64,000 nucleotides of DNA from an uncultured Opitutia bacterium (GTDB lineage Bacteria > Verrucomicrobiota > Verrucomicrobiia > Opitutales > Opitutaceae), in contig CAIMFY010000017.1 in assembly GCA_903840415.1 (NCBI GenBank), positions 62,001-126,000 of the forward strand, in the 5' to 3' direction. Both the position numbers and the translations under genes were made by a program. Of this stretch, positions 1 to 8,258 are shown in pieces (the first letter of the stretch is position 1; every line of letters starts with the position of its first letter). Under the pieces are notes generated by a model that had not been told where the DNA came from, made no database searches, and was given only the letters and a program-made list of their open reading frames with translations.

Positions 1-498
1 CTCCAGGGAAAGCCCACCCGCTGGTTGCGCCCGCGCACGATACTCTATGCCCTGCTTCTGCTGATCGGAGCCAGCGTCGCTTCGTGGGCGATCTCAACGA
101 TCAAGCCAGCGAACTTCGGCGTGACGCGCATGATCGGCGCGCCTTACATCATCGACCACGATTTTGTGCGGAACCAGTTTCTCGTTCGCCTTGTAAACAA
201 GCGCAATGTGCCCGCACGTTTTGTGCTCGCCGTGCAGCAGGCGCCCGATCATCTGCGGCAGGCCGGCTTCGATGGCGCGATCGAGGTGCCGGCCCTCGGC
301 GAAGTCGCGGCGCCGCTGATCCTGCAACAGGCCCGCCGCGCATACGTCGGACCGTTTGCCTTTGTGGTGCGCATCCAAGATGAGAGCGGCACTTTTCACC
401 TCGAACGGAAAGTCGAGTTTCTCGGACCCGAGGCGCGCCTCCTCCGCGATGACGAAGCCGAAGAAGATGCCGCGCATGAGCACCGAAAAGAAAAGTAA
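1..498 (+). CDS. ccoG: CcoG/FixG cbb3-oxidase accessory protein, C-terminal part
   Basis: The reading frame is open from base 1, so the gene starts before the window. What remains is about 165 residues: a short lead-in with a GKPTR segment, one membrane helix (ILYALLLLIGASVASW), then a periplasmic immunoglobulin-like domain ending in a charged tail. This matches the C-terminal end of CcoG/FixG; the polyferredoxin part would lie upstream. CcoG is known to act in copper handling for assembly of cbb3-type cytochrome c oxidase. The identity rests on the topology, the beta-rich tail and the downstream small membrane protein, TauE/SafE protein and CcoI ATPase, an arrangement typical of cco maturation operons. 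The following small gene overlaps its 3' end, so the genes are probably co-translated. Confidence 0.85.
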   Translation, partial: LQGKPTRWLRPRTILYALLLLIGASVASWAISTIKPANFGVTRMIGAPYIIDHDFVRNQFLVRLVNKRNVPARFVLAVQQAPDHLRQAGFDGAIEVPALGEVAAPLILQQARRAYVGPFAFVVRIQDESGTFHLERKVEFLGPEARLLRDDEAEEDAAHEHRKEK

Positions 499-613
499 GC
501 TCTGGCTGTTTTTTGTCGCTGCATTCGCACTGCAACTGGCGGCTTGGACGACGTGGTTTATCATCGCGTCGCGGCACCCGGTCCAGGAAGTGCCGCTGGC
601 CACGGCCCGTTGA
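476..613 (+). CDS. Small single-pass membrane protein of the cbb3 maturation operon
   Basis: A 45-residue protein begins MSTEKKSKLW, has one strongly hydrophobic helix (about residues 9-29) and a short polar tail. The start overlaps the end of ccoG by 23 bases, and the next gene begins 4 bases after its stop, so it is embedded in the operon. Two in-frame upstream ATGs (467 and 449) would add 3 or 9 residues; I chose 476 because it gives a lysine-rich N-terminus directly before the helix. Its position between ccoG and a TauE/SafE-like gene is where FixH/CcoH or other small assembly factors are often found. I cannot show homology to CcoH, and it is too short to be a full-length FixH. Base composition matches the neighbours. 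Confidence 0.6.
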   Translation: MSTEKKSKLWLFFVAAFALQLAAWTTWFIIASRHPVQEVPLATAR

Positions 614-617
614 ACGC

Positions 618-1313
618 ATGGAGTTCGCCGCCATCAACTCCCCGTCCGCCGCCTTCGTCGCTGGACTCATCACGAGCCTGCACTGCGCCGGCATGTGCGG
701 CCCGCTCGCGTGTTCGCTCATGCCAGTCCGCGGCGATCGGGCCGACGCCCAGACGGTGAGCACCGTCTATCATCTTGCCCGGCTCAGCAGCTACGCGACG
801 CTCGGCGCGCTCGCCGGCGGGCTCGGCGCGACTCCGCTCACCTGGATCTCACAGTCCGCCCTGCGCTGGCTGCCGTGGGTGCTGGTGCTTTTTTTCGTCG
901 CCCTCGCCCTCCGCTGGGATCGCTTCCTGCCGAAACTTCTTGCCGTCACACGCGTGACATGGCGACTGCAAGCGTGGCTGAGCAGGCGATCGCGTCTCGA
1001 AACCGCCGCCGCCATGGGGTTCGCCACGCCGCTGTTGCCATGTGGACCGCTCTATTTTTTGGTAGCGCTCGCGCTGCTCTCGGGCTCGGCGTTGCTCGGC
1101 GTGGAGTTCATGCTCGCATTCGGCCTCGGCACGGTGCCGTTGCTCTGGCTGGCACAGACTCAGTTTCACTGGGTGCGCCAAAAAATTTCCCCGTTGTGGC
1201 TAAATCGCGCGCGCCTCGCGCTCGCGCTCACTACCGCGTTGGCGCTGAGCTGGCGGCTGCGCAGCACGCTTGGGTTCGCAGGACCTGATCCGGTCTCGTT
1301 GATTTGCCACTGA
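618..1313 (+). CDS. Sulfite exporter TauE/SafE-like (UreH-domain) membrane protein
   Basis: A 231-residue polytopic protein with about six hydrophobic helices. Near the N-terminus it carries the LHCAGMCGP motif seen in the TauE/SafE/UreH-domain proteins that accompany cbb3 maturation and metal-handling genes. In such proteins the His/Cys/Met cluster at the first helix is thought to bind copper or another metal; that role is inferred here. A second proline-rich segment (residues about 136-144, FATPLLPCGP) lies at the start of a later helix and looks like the internal repeat of the fold. The ATG at 618 lies 4 bases after the preceding stop, and the stop is one base before the ccoI ATG, so this is one transcription unit. 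A copper-related role in oxidase assembly is likelier than sulfite export. Confidence 0.75.
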   Translation: MEFAAINSPSAAFVAGLITSLHCAGMCGPLACSLMPVRGDRADAQTVSTVYHLARLSSYATLGALAGGLGATPLTWISQSALRWLPWVLVLFFVALALRWDRFLPKLLAVTRVTWRLQAWLSRRSRLETAAAMGFATPLLPCGPLYFLVALALLSGSALLGVEFMLAFGLGTVPLLWLAQTQFHWVRQKISPLWLNRARLALALTTALALSWRLRSTLGFAGPDPVSLICH

Positions 1314-1314
1314 G

Positions 1315-3717
1315 ATGAGCTCGCGAACCAGTCCAAACGCGGCGGAACAGATTCCTAGTCCGCGCAAAAGTGAATGCGCGGCCACGGCGTGCCGCCACTG
1401 CGGAGCCCCGCTGCTCGATGCGCAGATGAAATCCTCAGGCTTCTGTTGCGCAGGTTGCGCCTACGTTTACCGCCTCGTGCACGAGCATGGACTCGCGAGT
1501 TATTATCGTTTGAAAGACGAAGTCACTGCACCGGCGGACGCCGCCGTTTTCCAGCCGCGTGACTACGGATGGCTTGAAACTGCCCAGCAAGACGCCGAAT
1601 CCATCGTGCCCGCGTCAGACCAGACGCGCCAAAATATCCCTGAACTCACCCTCGATGTTCAAGGCATCTCCTGCGTCGGCTGTGTGTGGTTGATCGAGCG
1701 GGTGTTCCAGCAACAGCCCGGCGCGCGCGACATCGTGGTCAACGCCCAATACGGCACCATGCGCCTACGCTGGACGCGGGGTGAATTCTCCACGGCCGGA
1801 TTCGCGCGCAAATTGCAAACCTTCGGTTACCTCGCCGGACCCACCGGCATCGCGGCGCCGGAACCCGAGAGCCGCGGCCTCGTGAAACGCATCGGTCTGT
1901 GTGCCGCCTTTGCGATGAACGTGATGCTCTTTGCATTCCCAGCTTATTTTGGCATGGAGCGCACCTACGAGTATGCGCGACTTTTCGGCCTGCTCACACT
2001 GATGTTCGGCACCCTGAGCTTTCTCGTCGGCGGGACGTATTTCCTCAATCGCGCGTTTCGCGCCCTGCGCGAGGGCGCGATGCACATCGACCTCCCCATC
2101 GCCATCGGGATCCTCGGAGCCTACCTCGGTTCGCTGTATGGCTGGCTCGCGGGCGAAGACCGTTTCGTCTACTTCGATTTTGTCGCCACCTTTATTCTGC
2201 TGATGCTCATCGGCCGCTGGGCCCAAGTCGCCGCCATTGAGCGCAACCAGCGCCGTCTGTTGAGCCAGCAGCCCAAACCCACCCGCATCCGTCTGCTCGA
2301 TGGCACCAACCTTGAGTCCGAGAAACTCTCCGCCGGTCAAGTCATGCTACTCGCACCGGGTCAGACCGTGCCCGTCGAGTCACGCTTGCTCGCCGAAGAA
2401 GCGTTGTTCTCCCTCGCCTCGATCAACGGTGAGGCGGAGCCCCGGACGTTTCGATCCGGACAACGCGTGCCAGCGGGCGCCGTCAGCCTGAGTCGGGGAG
2501 AGTTTCAACTCGTCGCCTTGCAAGGCTGGAGTGAATCGCTGCTCGCGCAGCTGCTCGCGCCGAGCGAACGAGGCAGTGAGCGACATCTCTTCCTCGAAAA
2601 AATTGTCCGCGGCTATCTGATCGGTATTCTGGCCATCGCACTGCTCGCCGGCCTCGGCTGGTGGTTCGCCACCGGTGAGGCGGTGCGCACTTTGGCAGTC
2701 GTCACTGCCGTCCTTGTCGTCTCGTGTCCGTGTGCAATCGGACTCGCTTTTCCGCTCGCCGACGAAATGGCCACCGTCGCGCTCCGGCGCCGCGGAGTCT
2801 TCGTCCGCGCCGCCGATCTATGGACGAAACTTTCCCGGGTGCGGAAACTCGTCTTCGACAAGACCGGCACGTTGACACTCGAAACGCCGGTGTTGCAAAA
2901 TCCCGAGGCAATTTCTGCGCTGGATGCTTCGGCCCGTGCTGCCCTGCTCGCTCTCGTGCACGACAACCCCCACCCGATCAGCCAGTGTCTGCTTGAACAT
3001 CTTTTGATGCTTGGCCGCGATGAGCCGCTCGCCGGCGACGTGACGGAAGTCATCGGCCAGGGCCTTGAGATTGGCGCTTGGTCGCTCGGTCGCGCAGGTT
3101 GGCGTGAGACTGAGCCAGCTGGCGCCGAAACCGTTTTGGCCCGCGACGGAGAAGTCGTCGCTCGCTTTCGCTTCGCCGATACCGCGCGTCCTGATGCCCG
3201 CATGGAACTTGCAGCCCTCCGTGCCCGTGGTCTCGACGCTTTTATTCTCAGCGGCGACGGTAACGCCAAAGTTAGCAAACTGGCTGCCGAACTCGCCCTG
3301 CCCGGCGACCACGCATGCGGTGAACTCACCCCACAAGCTAAGGCCGATTGGATCGCGATGCACGCAGCCAACGACGCATTGATGCTCGGCGACGGCGCGA
3401 ACGACAGCCTCGCATTTGACCGCGCCCTTTGTCGCGGCACACCGGTAATTCACCGGGGGGTCCTAGAGCGAAAGGCCGACTTTTATTATCTCGGTCGCGG
3501 CATCGGCGGACTGCGCGCCCTGTTCGAGATCGATTCGATTCGTCGCCGGACGCAGATCTCGATTCTGATTTTTTCCGTCGCCTACAATCTGCTCGCCGTG
3601 GGCCTCGCTATCGCAGGCCGGATGAACCCGCTCGTTGCGGCTGTGCTCATGCCCATCAACTCGCTGCTCACTCTGCTGCTGGTCACGAGCGGAATGCGTC
3701 GCGCATTTCACCGCTGA
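1315..3717 (+). CDS. ccoI: Copper-translocating P1B-type ATPase for cbb3 oxidase (CcoI/FixI)
   Basis: An 800-residue P-type ATPase. The N-terminus has a cysteine-rich ribbon (C26xxC29 and C44-C45xxC48), followed by a heavy-metal-associated domain with GISCVGC (C120, C123). Membrane helices come next, then the transmembrane metal site SCPC (CPC at 471-473), the phosphorylated aspartate in DKTGT (D515), the GDGAND hinge and two final helices. CcoI-type ATPases are known to export copper from the cytoplasm for delivery to the CuB centre of cbb3 oxidase. The extra N-terminal cysteine ribbon and the cco neighbourhood separate it from general CopA pumps. It follows the TauE/SafE gene without a gap. 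A CcoS-like gene, often found next, is not seen before the downstream terminator. Confidence 0.9.
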   Translation: MSSRTSPNAAEQIPSPRKSECAATACRHCGAPLLDAQMKSSGFCCAGCAYVYRLVHEHGLASYYRLKDEVTAPADAAVFQPRDYGWLETAQQDAESIVPASDQTRQNIPELTLDVQGISCVGCVWLIERVFQQQPGARDIVVNAQYGTMRLRWTRGEFSTAGFARKLQTFGYLAGPTGIAAPEPESRGLVKRIGLCAAFAMNVMLFAFPAYFGMERTYEYARLFGLLTLMFGTLSFLVGGTYFLNRAFRALREGAMHIDLPIAIGILGAYLGSLYGWLAGEDRFVYFDFVATFILLMLIGRWAQVAAIERNQRRLLSQQPKPTRIRLLDGTNLESEKLSAGQVMLLAPGQTVPVESRLLAEEALFSLASINGEAEPRTFRSGQRVPAGAVSLSRGEFQLVALQGWSESLLAQLLAPSERGSERHLFLEKIVRGYLIGILAIALLAGLGWWFATGEAVRTLAVVTAVLVVSCPCAIGLAFPLADEMATVALRRRGVFVRAADLWTKLSRVRKLVFDKTGTLTLETPVLQNPEAISALDASARAALLALVHDNPHPISQCLLEHLLMLGRDEPLAGDVTEVIGQGLEIGAWSLGRAGWRETEPAGAETVLARDGEVVARFRFADTARPDARMELAALRARGLDAFILSGDGNAKVSKLAAELALPGDHACGELTPQAKADWIAMHAANDALMLGDGANDSLAFDRALCRGTPVIHRGVLERKADFYYLGRGIGGLRALFEIDSIRRRTQISILIFSVAYNLLAVGLAIAGRMNPLVAAVLMPINSLLTLLLVTSGMRRAFHR

Positions 3718-3729
3718 TCCGTCGCCTGA

Positions 3730-3768
3730 AACGCAAAAGGGCCCGGGCTTGCGCCCGGGCCCTGCGTT
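3730..3768 (-). terminator. Intrinsic terminator between ccoI and the stress-protein gene
   Basis: A 10-bp perfect stem (GGGCCCGGGC at 3739-3748 with its complement at 3753-3762, loop TTGC) is flanked by a further AACGCA/TGCGTT pairing. Read on the minus strand the hairpin is followed by TTTTGCGTTT, so it would end transcripts of the universal stress protein gene. The symmetrical stem may also stop plus-strand transcripts from ccoI. Confidence 0.8.
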
Positions 3769-3785
3769 CCCACTGACCCAATTCT

Positions 3786-4244
3786 TTATTTCCGCGATGC
3801 GGATTTCTTCGACTGCGCCGGCACAATCACCACGGGGCAGTTCGCCCGCATGAGGACGCCATGTGTCGTGCTTCCGACGAGTAAATCGTAAAACGCCGTG
3901 TGCCCGTGCGAGCCCATCACGACGTAATCAGCGCCGATCTTTTGCGCCTGATCTGCAATTTGGGGCACGGGCGCGCCGTTAAGCTGGACCACCTCGACCG
4001 ACAACGATGACGCCTCCAGTTTTGCCTGAATTTCGGCCAGACGTTTCGCTGCCGCCTTCTCGCCTGCTGCCGTGATTTCCGCGATGTTTTCCATCAGCGG
4101 TGCATACTCATTGGTGATGACGGGGGGTTGGATGACAGTCATCAAGACCACCCGACCGTTCAAAGCCCGCGCAAGCGAAGTGGCTTCAGCAACCACCACA
4201 TCGCTTACGTCGGAGAAGTCGACTGGAGCGAGGATAGTTTTCAC
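3786..4244 (-). CDS. Universal stress protein, UspA family
   Basis: A single-domain Usp protein of 152 residues, a normal length for the family. It starts with a first beta strand MKTILAPVDFS and ends with the ATP-binding signature: GSHGH, then nine residues to GS (around residues 112-127), followed by the terminal strand CPVVIVP. ATP-binding Usp proteins are known to act in stress and energy-limitation responses; the specific partner here is unknown. The gene stands alone, with a hairpin terminator right after its stop and about 175 bases of featureless sequence before ndk. The pale basic tail (KKSASRK) is unremarkable. Confidence 0.9.
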   Translation of the reverse strand: MKTILAPVDFSDVSDVVVAEATSLARALNGRVVLMTVIQPPVITNEYAPLMENIAEITAAGEKAAAKRLAEIQAKLEASSLSVEVVQLNGAPVPQIADQAQKIGADYVVMGSHGHTAFYDLLVGSTTHGVLMRANCPVVIVPAQSKKSASRK

Positions 4245-4419
4245 AACGCCACAATACGCCCACCCACCGATCCCGACAACGCACGGGTTGCCAACTCATG
4301 CGCAATTCTTGCCGAAGCGCACAAATCTCACTTGAACCATGGCAATATGCTCAGCTATGCCACGATCCGTCACCGAATCGAACGGGTTGCCTGCTCTCGT
4401 CACAGGAAAAACCGGGATC

Positions 4420-4839
4420 TCAGACTGCGTGCAGTTCCTCCGGTTTGAAGAACCGGGCAAGTTCCGCCTTCGCGTTTTCGACGCTGTCGGACGCATGCAC
4501 CACATTCTTCATCATTTCAGTGCCAAAATCCCCTCGGATCGTGCCCTTGGCCGCTTTGCGTGAATCGGTTGGCCCAAGCAAATCGCGAACGCGCTGGACG
4601 ATCCCCTTCCCCTGCAATGCGATCATGATGACAGGCCGCGAGCTCATGAACGCCTCGATTTCCGGATAGAACGGCTTGTCCGCGACGTGGGCGTAATGTT
4701 CACGCAGCAAGGCGGGCGCGAGCCGCACCATCTTGCAACCGATCACATCGAAGCCTGCGGCTTCAAAGCGGCTGAGCACCGTCCCGACGAGACGTTTTTC
4801 CATGCAATCGGGCTTAAAGATAACGAAGGTCTTTTCCAT
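4420..4839 (-). CDS. ndk: Nucleoside diphosphate kinase
   Basis: A 139-residue enzyme that passes the gamma-phosphate of ATP to other nucleoside diphosphates through a phosphohistidine. The active-site signature NVVHASDS is present with the catalytic histidine at H115, along with the conserved N-terminal FVIFKPD strand and the nucleotide-binding GTIRGDFG segment. Length and all core motifs are normal for the bacterial hexameric or tetrameric enzyme. It is a single gene, divergent from the enolase-superfamily gene that starts at 4989; the 149 bases between hold both promoters, which I could not resolve. Confidence 0.95.
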   Translation of the reverse strand: MEKTFVIFKPDCMEKRLVGTVLSRFEAAGFDVIGCKMVRLAPALLREHYAHVADKPFYPEIEAFMSSRPVIMIALQGKGIVQRVRDLLGPTDSRKAAKGTIRGDFGTEMMKNVVHASDSVENAKAELARFFKPEELHAV

Positions 4840-4988
4840 ATGAACAGCCCAACGTAGAGGTAGTCACTCGTTTGAAAAGCCTAGATTTTTCTAGTGAGAT
4901 TTCGTCGGGGCATGCTTGCTCGCCCACAAGCGACTCTCCGTCATCCAGCAACCAATCTCCCCCTACTTCGTCAAACTCCAGCAATACC

Positions 4989-6290
4989 ATGTCCCTTACC
5001 CGACGCGATTGGATCAAACTCACCGGCGGCAGTGCGCTCGCTGTCTCACTGCCGCGTTCCTTTGCGGCCTCAGCCGATTTCGCTGCACCGTCCGATGTGC
5101 ATGCGCTCATCCGCGACGCCGAAAGTCCGATGTTCGACCTCGCAGGCCAGATCAAAGATCCGGTCATTGTGGAGTCGGTGGAAATGTTGAAAAATGGTGC
5201 CAACTTTTTCGTGCGCACGCGGGCCAGCAACGGCGCCATCGGCATTACTGGCACCAAGCAGGTCGAAGACTTTGTGCCGCTCTTTGAGCATCTCGTCGCC
5301 CCACATTTTATCGGCAAAGACGCCCGCGATATCGAGTCGCTTGTCGATTACGTCTACCGTCAAAACTACAAACTCGCGAGCATTTCGCTCCATTGCTGCA
5401 TCGCATACACCGAGCAAAGCATTCTCGACCTGCTTGGAAAAATTGCCGGCAAATCCGTCGGCGCCCTGCTCGGTGGCGTGATTGCCCCGGAAATTCCGAT
5501 CTATCTCTCCGGCTCCGAACGCGTGCTCAGTGCCGAGGAAGAAGTGGATGTTTACGTCCGCGGGTTAGCGGCGACGGGCGCGAAGGCAGTCAAGTTCCAC
5601 ATGGGCGGCCGGATGAGCCGGAACGTCGATACTTATCCCGGCCGGACTGAGAAGCTCCTCACGCTCGCCCGCGAAAAACTTGGTTCCGATACCATTCTCA
5701 TGGCCGATGCAAATGGCTCCTACGATGTGCCGAACGGCATCCGCATCGGCCGCCTCATGGAAGAACTTAACTACGCGTTTTATGAGGAACCGTGTCCGTT
5801 TGAGGAATTGTCTGAGACTCAGGCGGTGCGAAAAGCGCTGAAGATTCCGCTGGCTTTTGGGGAGCAGAATTACTCGCTGTGGCAATTTCACTGGATGCTC
5901 ACGAATGGTGTGATGGACATCGTCCAGCCTGACATGAATTATAACGGCGGCCTGATCCGTGCAAAACGCGTCGCTCGCATCGCGGAAAAGCTCGGCAAAA
6001 CGATCGTGCCGCACAACACGCAGACCGGCGCCACCTCGGTGAATATCCTCCAATTCGCCTCGTGCACCAAGAACGCCGGACCATTCATGGAATATCCTTG
6101 GCGCGTCCCGCAAAAAACACCGACATGGTATAAACCCGATTTCAAGATCACCAACGGCAAGATCACCGTGCCGACCGCCCCCGGCATGGGCCTCGAAATC
6201 GATCCTGACTTTTTGGCGAAGGCGACCGTCGTCTGTAAAATCGACAAGACCGGCAAGAGCGGCAGCAGCGGGTCGGGTTCGAGCTATTGA
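4989..6290 (+). CDS. Tat-exported enolase-superfamily (mandelate racemase/muconate lactonizing type) enzyme
   Basis: A 433-residue protein. The chosen ATG gives a Tat-type leader (TRRDWIKLTGG then a hydrophobic stretch to about residue 27); an upstream start at 4872 would bury this signal under 39 low-complexity residues. The mature part has an enolase N-terminal cap and a barrel. Metal ligands are D240 (with N242), E266 and E292, and D315 and H342 form the usual Asp-His base pair. On the second strand the motif is K202-F-H204, so the usual KxK of mandelate racemase relatives is KxH. Such enzymes abstract a proton alpha to a carboxylate, often in acid-sugar dehydration. The substrate cannot be read from the sequence. 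The Ser/Gly-rich tail (from about residue 421) is unusual. Its 3' end overlaps trmL by 7 bases, tail to tail. Confidence 0.8.
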   Translation: MSLTRRDWIKLTGGSALAVSLPRSFAASADFAAPSDVHALIRDAESPMFDLAGQIKDPVIVESVEMLKNGANFFVRTRASNGAIGITGTKQVEDFVPLFEHLVAPHFIGKDARDIESLVDYVYRQNYKLASISLHCCIAYTEQSILDLLGKIAGKSVGALLGGVIAPEIPIYLSGSERVLSAEEEVDVYVRGLAATGAKAVKFHMGGRMSRNVDTYPGRTEKLLTLAREKLGSDTILMADANGSYDVPNGIRIGRLMEELNYAFYEEPCPFEELSETQAVRKALKIPLAFGEQNYSLWQFHWMLTNGVMDIVQPDMNYNGGLIRAKRVARIAEKLGKTIVPHNTQTGATSVNILQFASCTKNAGPFMEYPWRVPQKTPTWYKPDFKITNGKITVPTAPGMGLEIDPDFLAKATVVCKIDKTGKSGSSGSGSSY

Positions 6291-6769
6291 ACGGACGCGC
6301 TTGGCCGGGCCACCGGCATCCCGATTTGCCGTAGCGCCTCATAGGCGGCGACCCCGGCGGCTGTGCTGAGATTCAGCGAACGCAGGTCGGGATTGGCGTG
6401 AGGGATCGTTACCCGCGTTGGGTAAAGTTCTGTGTGCATCCATTCGGGCGCACCGGAACCTTCGTTTCCAAAGACGAGCCCATCACCATCCACGAAATTT
6501 ACGTGCCAGAAAATTTTCTCTGCCTTCGTCGTGAACAACCACAGCCGCTGCGGCGCGTGCGGGCTCGCGCGAAACGTCGCCCAATCCGCGTGCTCATGCA
6601 CGTCGAGCGATTTCCAATAGTCCATCCCCGCGCGCCGCAAATTCCGATCGTTAATTTCGAAACCCAGCGGATGGATCAGATGCAGCCGCGAACAGGTTAG
6701 TGCACACATTCGGCCGACGTTACCGGTGTTTGGAGCAATCTCGGGTTGAAAGAGGACGACGTGCAGCAT
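6284..6769 (-). CDS. trmL: tRNA (cytidine(34)-2'-O)-methyltransferase
   Basis: A 161-residue SPOUT methyltransferase, the expected size for TrmL. It starts MLHVVLFQPEIAPNTGNVGR, contains the family's HLIHPLGF segment and ends with the SAM-knot motifs (FGNEGSGAPEW and IPHANPDLRSLNLSTA). TrmL is known to methylate the ribose of the wobble base of tRNA-Leu isoacceptors. I set the start at 6769 because this matches the family N-terminus; a start at 6832 would add 21 residues without homology. It is divergent from the response regulator gene that begins at 6863. Confidence 0.92.
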   Translation of the reverse strand: MLHVVLFQPEIAPNTGNVGRMCALTCSRLHLIHPLGFEINDRNLRRAGMDYWKSLDVHEHADWATFRASPHAPQRLWLFTTKAEKIFWHVNFVDGDGLVFGNEGSGAPEWMHTELYPTRVTIPHANPDLRSLNLSTAAGVAAYEALRQIGMPVARPSASVQ

Positions 6770-6862
6770 TTGCGCAGTCTCCCCTACGCAGCAGCCGCAG
6801 ATCAAGCGTGTGTTCGCCAATTGATTTCCCACGAGGCGGGTGCCAGTTTTCCCCGTTCCCCC

Positions 6863-7285
6863 GTGAGTCTCACGCCGCCCAAAACGATTGTGCTCGTCGA
6901 CGACGAACGCTCCTACACTGAGCTCATGACGCAGCTGCTGGCGGACAATCTAGACTGTCCCGTGCATGGCTTTACGCGGCCGGCAGATGCGATCCGGGAG
7001 ATTCCGCACCTCGATCCCGGTGTGATCGTCACCGACTACTTCATGCCGCAGATTGACGGACTGGAGTTTATCCGGCGGGCAGCAGCGCTCGCCCCTGTCG
7101 CCTCCTTCGTGCTGATTACCGGGCACAATCTTTCGGCCGAGCAGGAGACCATGGCGCGACTCCGGCCGTTGAAGGGCTTCTTGGCAAAGCCGTTCGGCTG
7201 GCGAAAACTCGCTGACGAGATTATCCGCGTTTGGCCAGAGCATCTCGCTGCGCCGATGCACCGGACGGACTCTGCATCACTCTAG
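6863..7285 (+). CDS. Single-domain response regulator receiver protein
   Basis: A 140-residue CheY-like receiver domain with no output domain. The acidic pair D13-D14, phosphoacceptor D58, T86 and K109 (in AKPFG) are all in place, so it should accept phosphate from a histidine kinase. I use the GTG at 6863 (MSLTPPKTIVLVDDE): it puts the first beta strand a few residues from the start, while longer starts read back into the trmL promoter region. No kinase gene is adjacent, so its partner lies elsewhere. The role is unknown. Confidence 0.85.
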   Translation: MSLTPPKTIVLVDDERSYTELMTQLLADNLDCPVHGFTRPADAIREIPHLDPGVIVTDYFMPQIDGLEFIRRAAALAPVASFVLITGHNLSAEQETMARLRPLKGFLAKPFGWRKLADEIIRVWPEHLAAPMHRTDSASL

Positions 7286-7350
7286 AGGCAAACCGCCGTT
7301 GTCCGCAGCGAGCACACCCACGACACAGGAGTGCCTTTCGCACCCCGCGT

Positions 7351-7827
7351 TCATCCGCGGCGAAACTTGATGGCCTTGTCGATTTCGCGATCGACGACGC
7401 GTTTCTTAAGATCCTCGCGCTTGTCGAAAAGTTTTTTACCGGTGGCGAGCGCGACTTCCACCTTCACTAGCGCATCCTTGAAATACATCCGCAGCGGCAC
7501 TAGCGCATGCCCTCCCGCCTCAAGCGCGACCCGGATTTTTTCAATGTGCCGCCGGTGCAGCAGCAGTTTGCGGATGCGTTTGGCGTCATGGTTGTAGATA
7601 TTGCCGAAGGCGTATTGCTCGATGTGGGCGCCATGGAGCCAGACTTCGCCTTTCTCGATCCGGGCAAACGCATCGCTAATCTGCGCCTTGCCGCCACGAA
7701 TCGACTTCACTTCGGTGCCGCGCAGTTGGATGCCTGCCTCGAAACGTTCATCGATGAAATAGTCGCGCAACGCCTTCGAGTTTCGAATCTCGGTGAAACG
7801 TTTGGCGTCTTTTTTGTGGGCGGCCAT
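7351..7827 (-). CDS. smpB: SsrA (tmRNA)-binding protein
   Basis: A 158-residue protein that binds tmRNA and delivers it to stalled ribosomes. It shows the SmpB signatures GIQLRGTEVKSIR, the NIYNHDAKRIRKLLLH region and the basic C-terminal tail (KKLFDKREDLKKR onward) that folds as a helix in the mRNA channel. Length is normal. It is the last gene of the minus-strand housekeeping run, 91 bases downstream of rpoZ. The tmRNA gene itself is not found in the window. Confidence 0.95.
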   Translation of the reverse strand: MAAHKKDAKRFTEIRNSKALRDYFIDERFEAGIQLRGTEVKSIRGGKAQISDAFARIEKGEVWLHGAHIEQYAFGNIYNHDAKRIRKLLLHRRHIEKIRVALEAGGHALVPLRMYFKDALVKVEVALATGKKLFDKREDLKKRVVDREIDKAIKFRRG

Positions 7828-7918
7828 GGCGACGGGGAGGGTTGCTACCGGAAACTATGCACAAAAAAGGCGGCGCCGACAATCGCGGGCCGCCCGAAAT
7901 TCAGCGATGCCGTGAGGC

Positions 7919-8119
7919 TCAGGCCTCGGCCAGTTCGTGGCTGATCTTGCCTTCGATGACCTCACGGAGCGCGGTGTCCTCGGGTGTCAGCTTTTCCAGC
8001 GACTCAACGAGCGGGCGATTGCCCCGTTTCAACTGCTTCACACGGCGTGAAACGACGTTGATCAGGATGTTCGGGTCCGGGATGGTTTTGAGGGCGTCCT
8101 TGATGTAATCGTCTCTCAT
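7919..8119 (-). CDS. rpoZ: RNA polymerase omega subunit
   Basis: A 66-residue protein beginning MRDDYIKDALKTIPDPNILINVVSRR. It contains the omega core in which the helix NVVSRRVKQL is followed by the stretch RPLVESLEKL and an acidic EDTALREVIEGKI segment. Omega helps fold and assemble the beta' subunit. The start at 8119 aligns with the usual short N-terminus; an upstream start at 8158 only adds unrelated residues. It lies between folC and smpB on the same strand. Confidence 0.85.
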   Translation of the reverse strand: MRDDYIKDALKTIPDPNILINVVSRRVKQLKRGNRPLVESLEKLTPEDTALREVIEGKISHELAEA

Positions 8120-8258
8120 AGTTGGGCGGATGGCAGTGGTGAAAAACGGTGACAGCACAGGGCGCGGCCCCGGGCGTCAAGGGCCAAAATCAAACAAAAA
8201 ATCGGCCGGCCGCCTCGCGCGCAACTCAGATTCAGGGCGTCTGGACTAGTCTGAGGAA

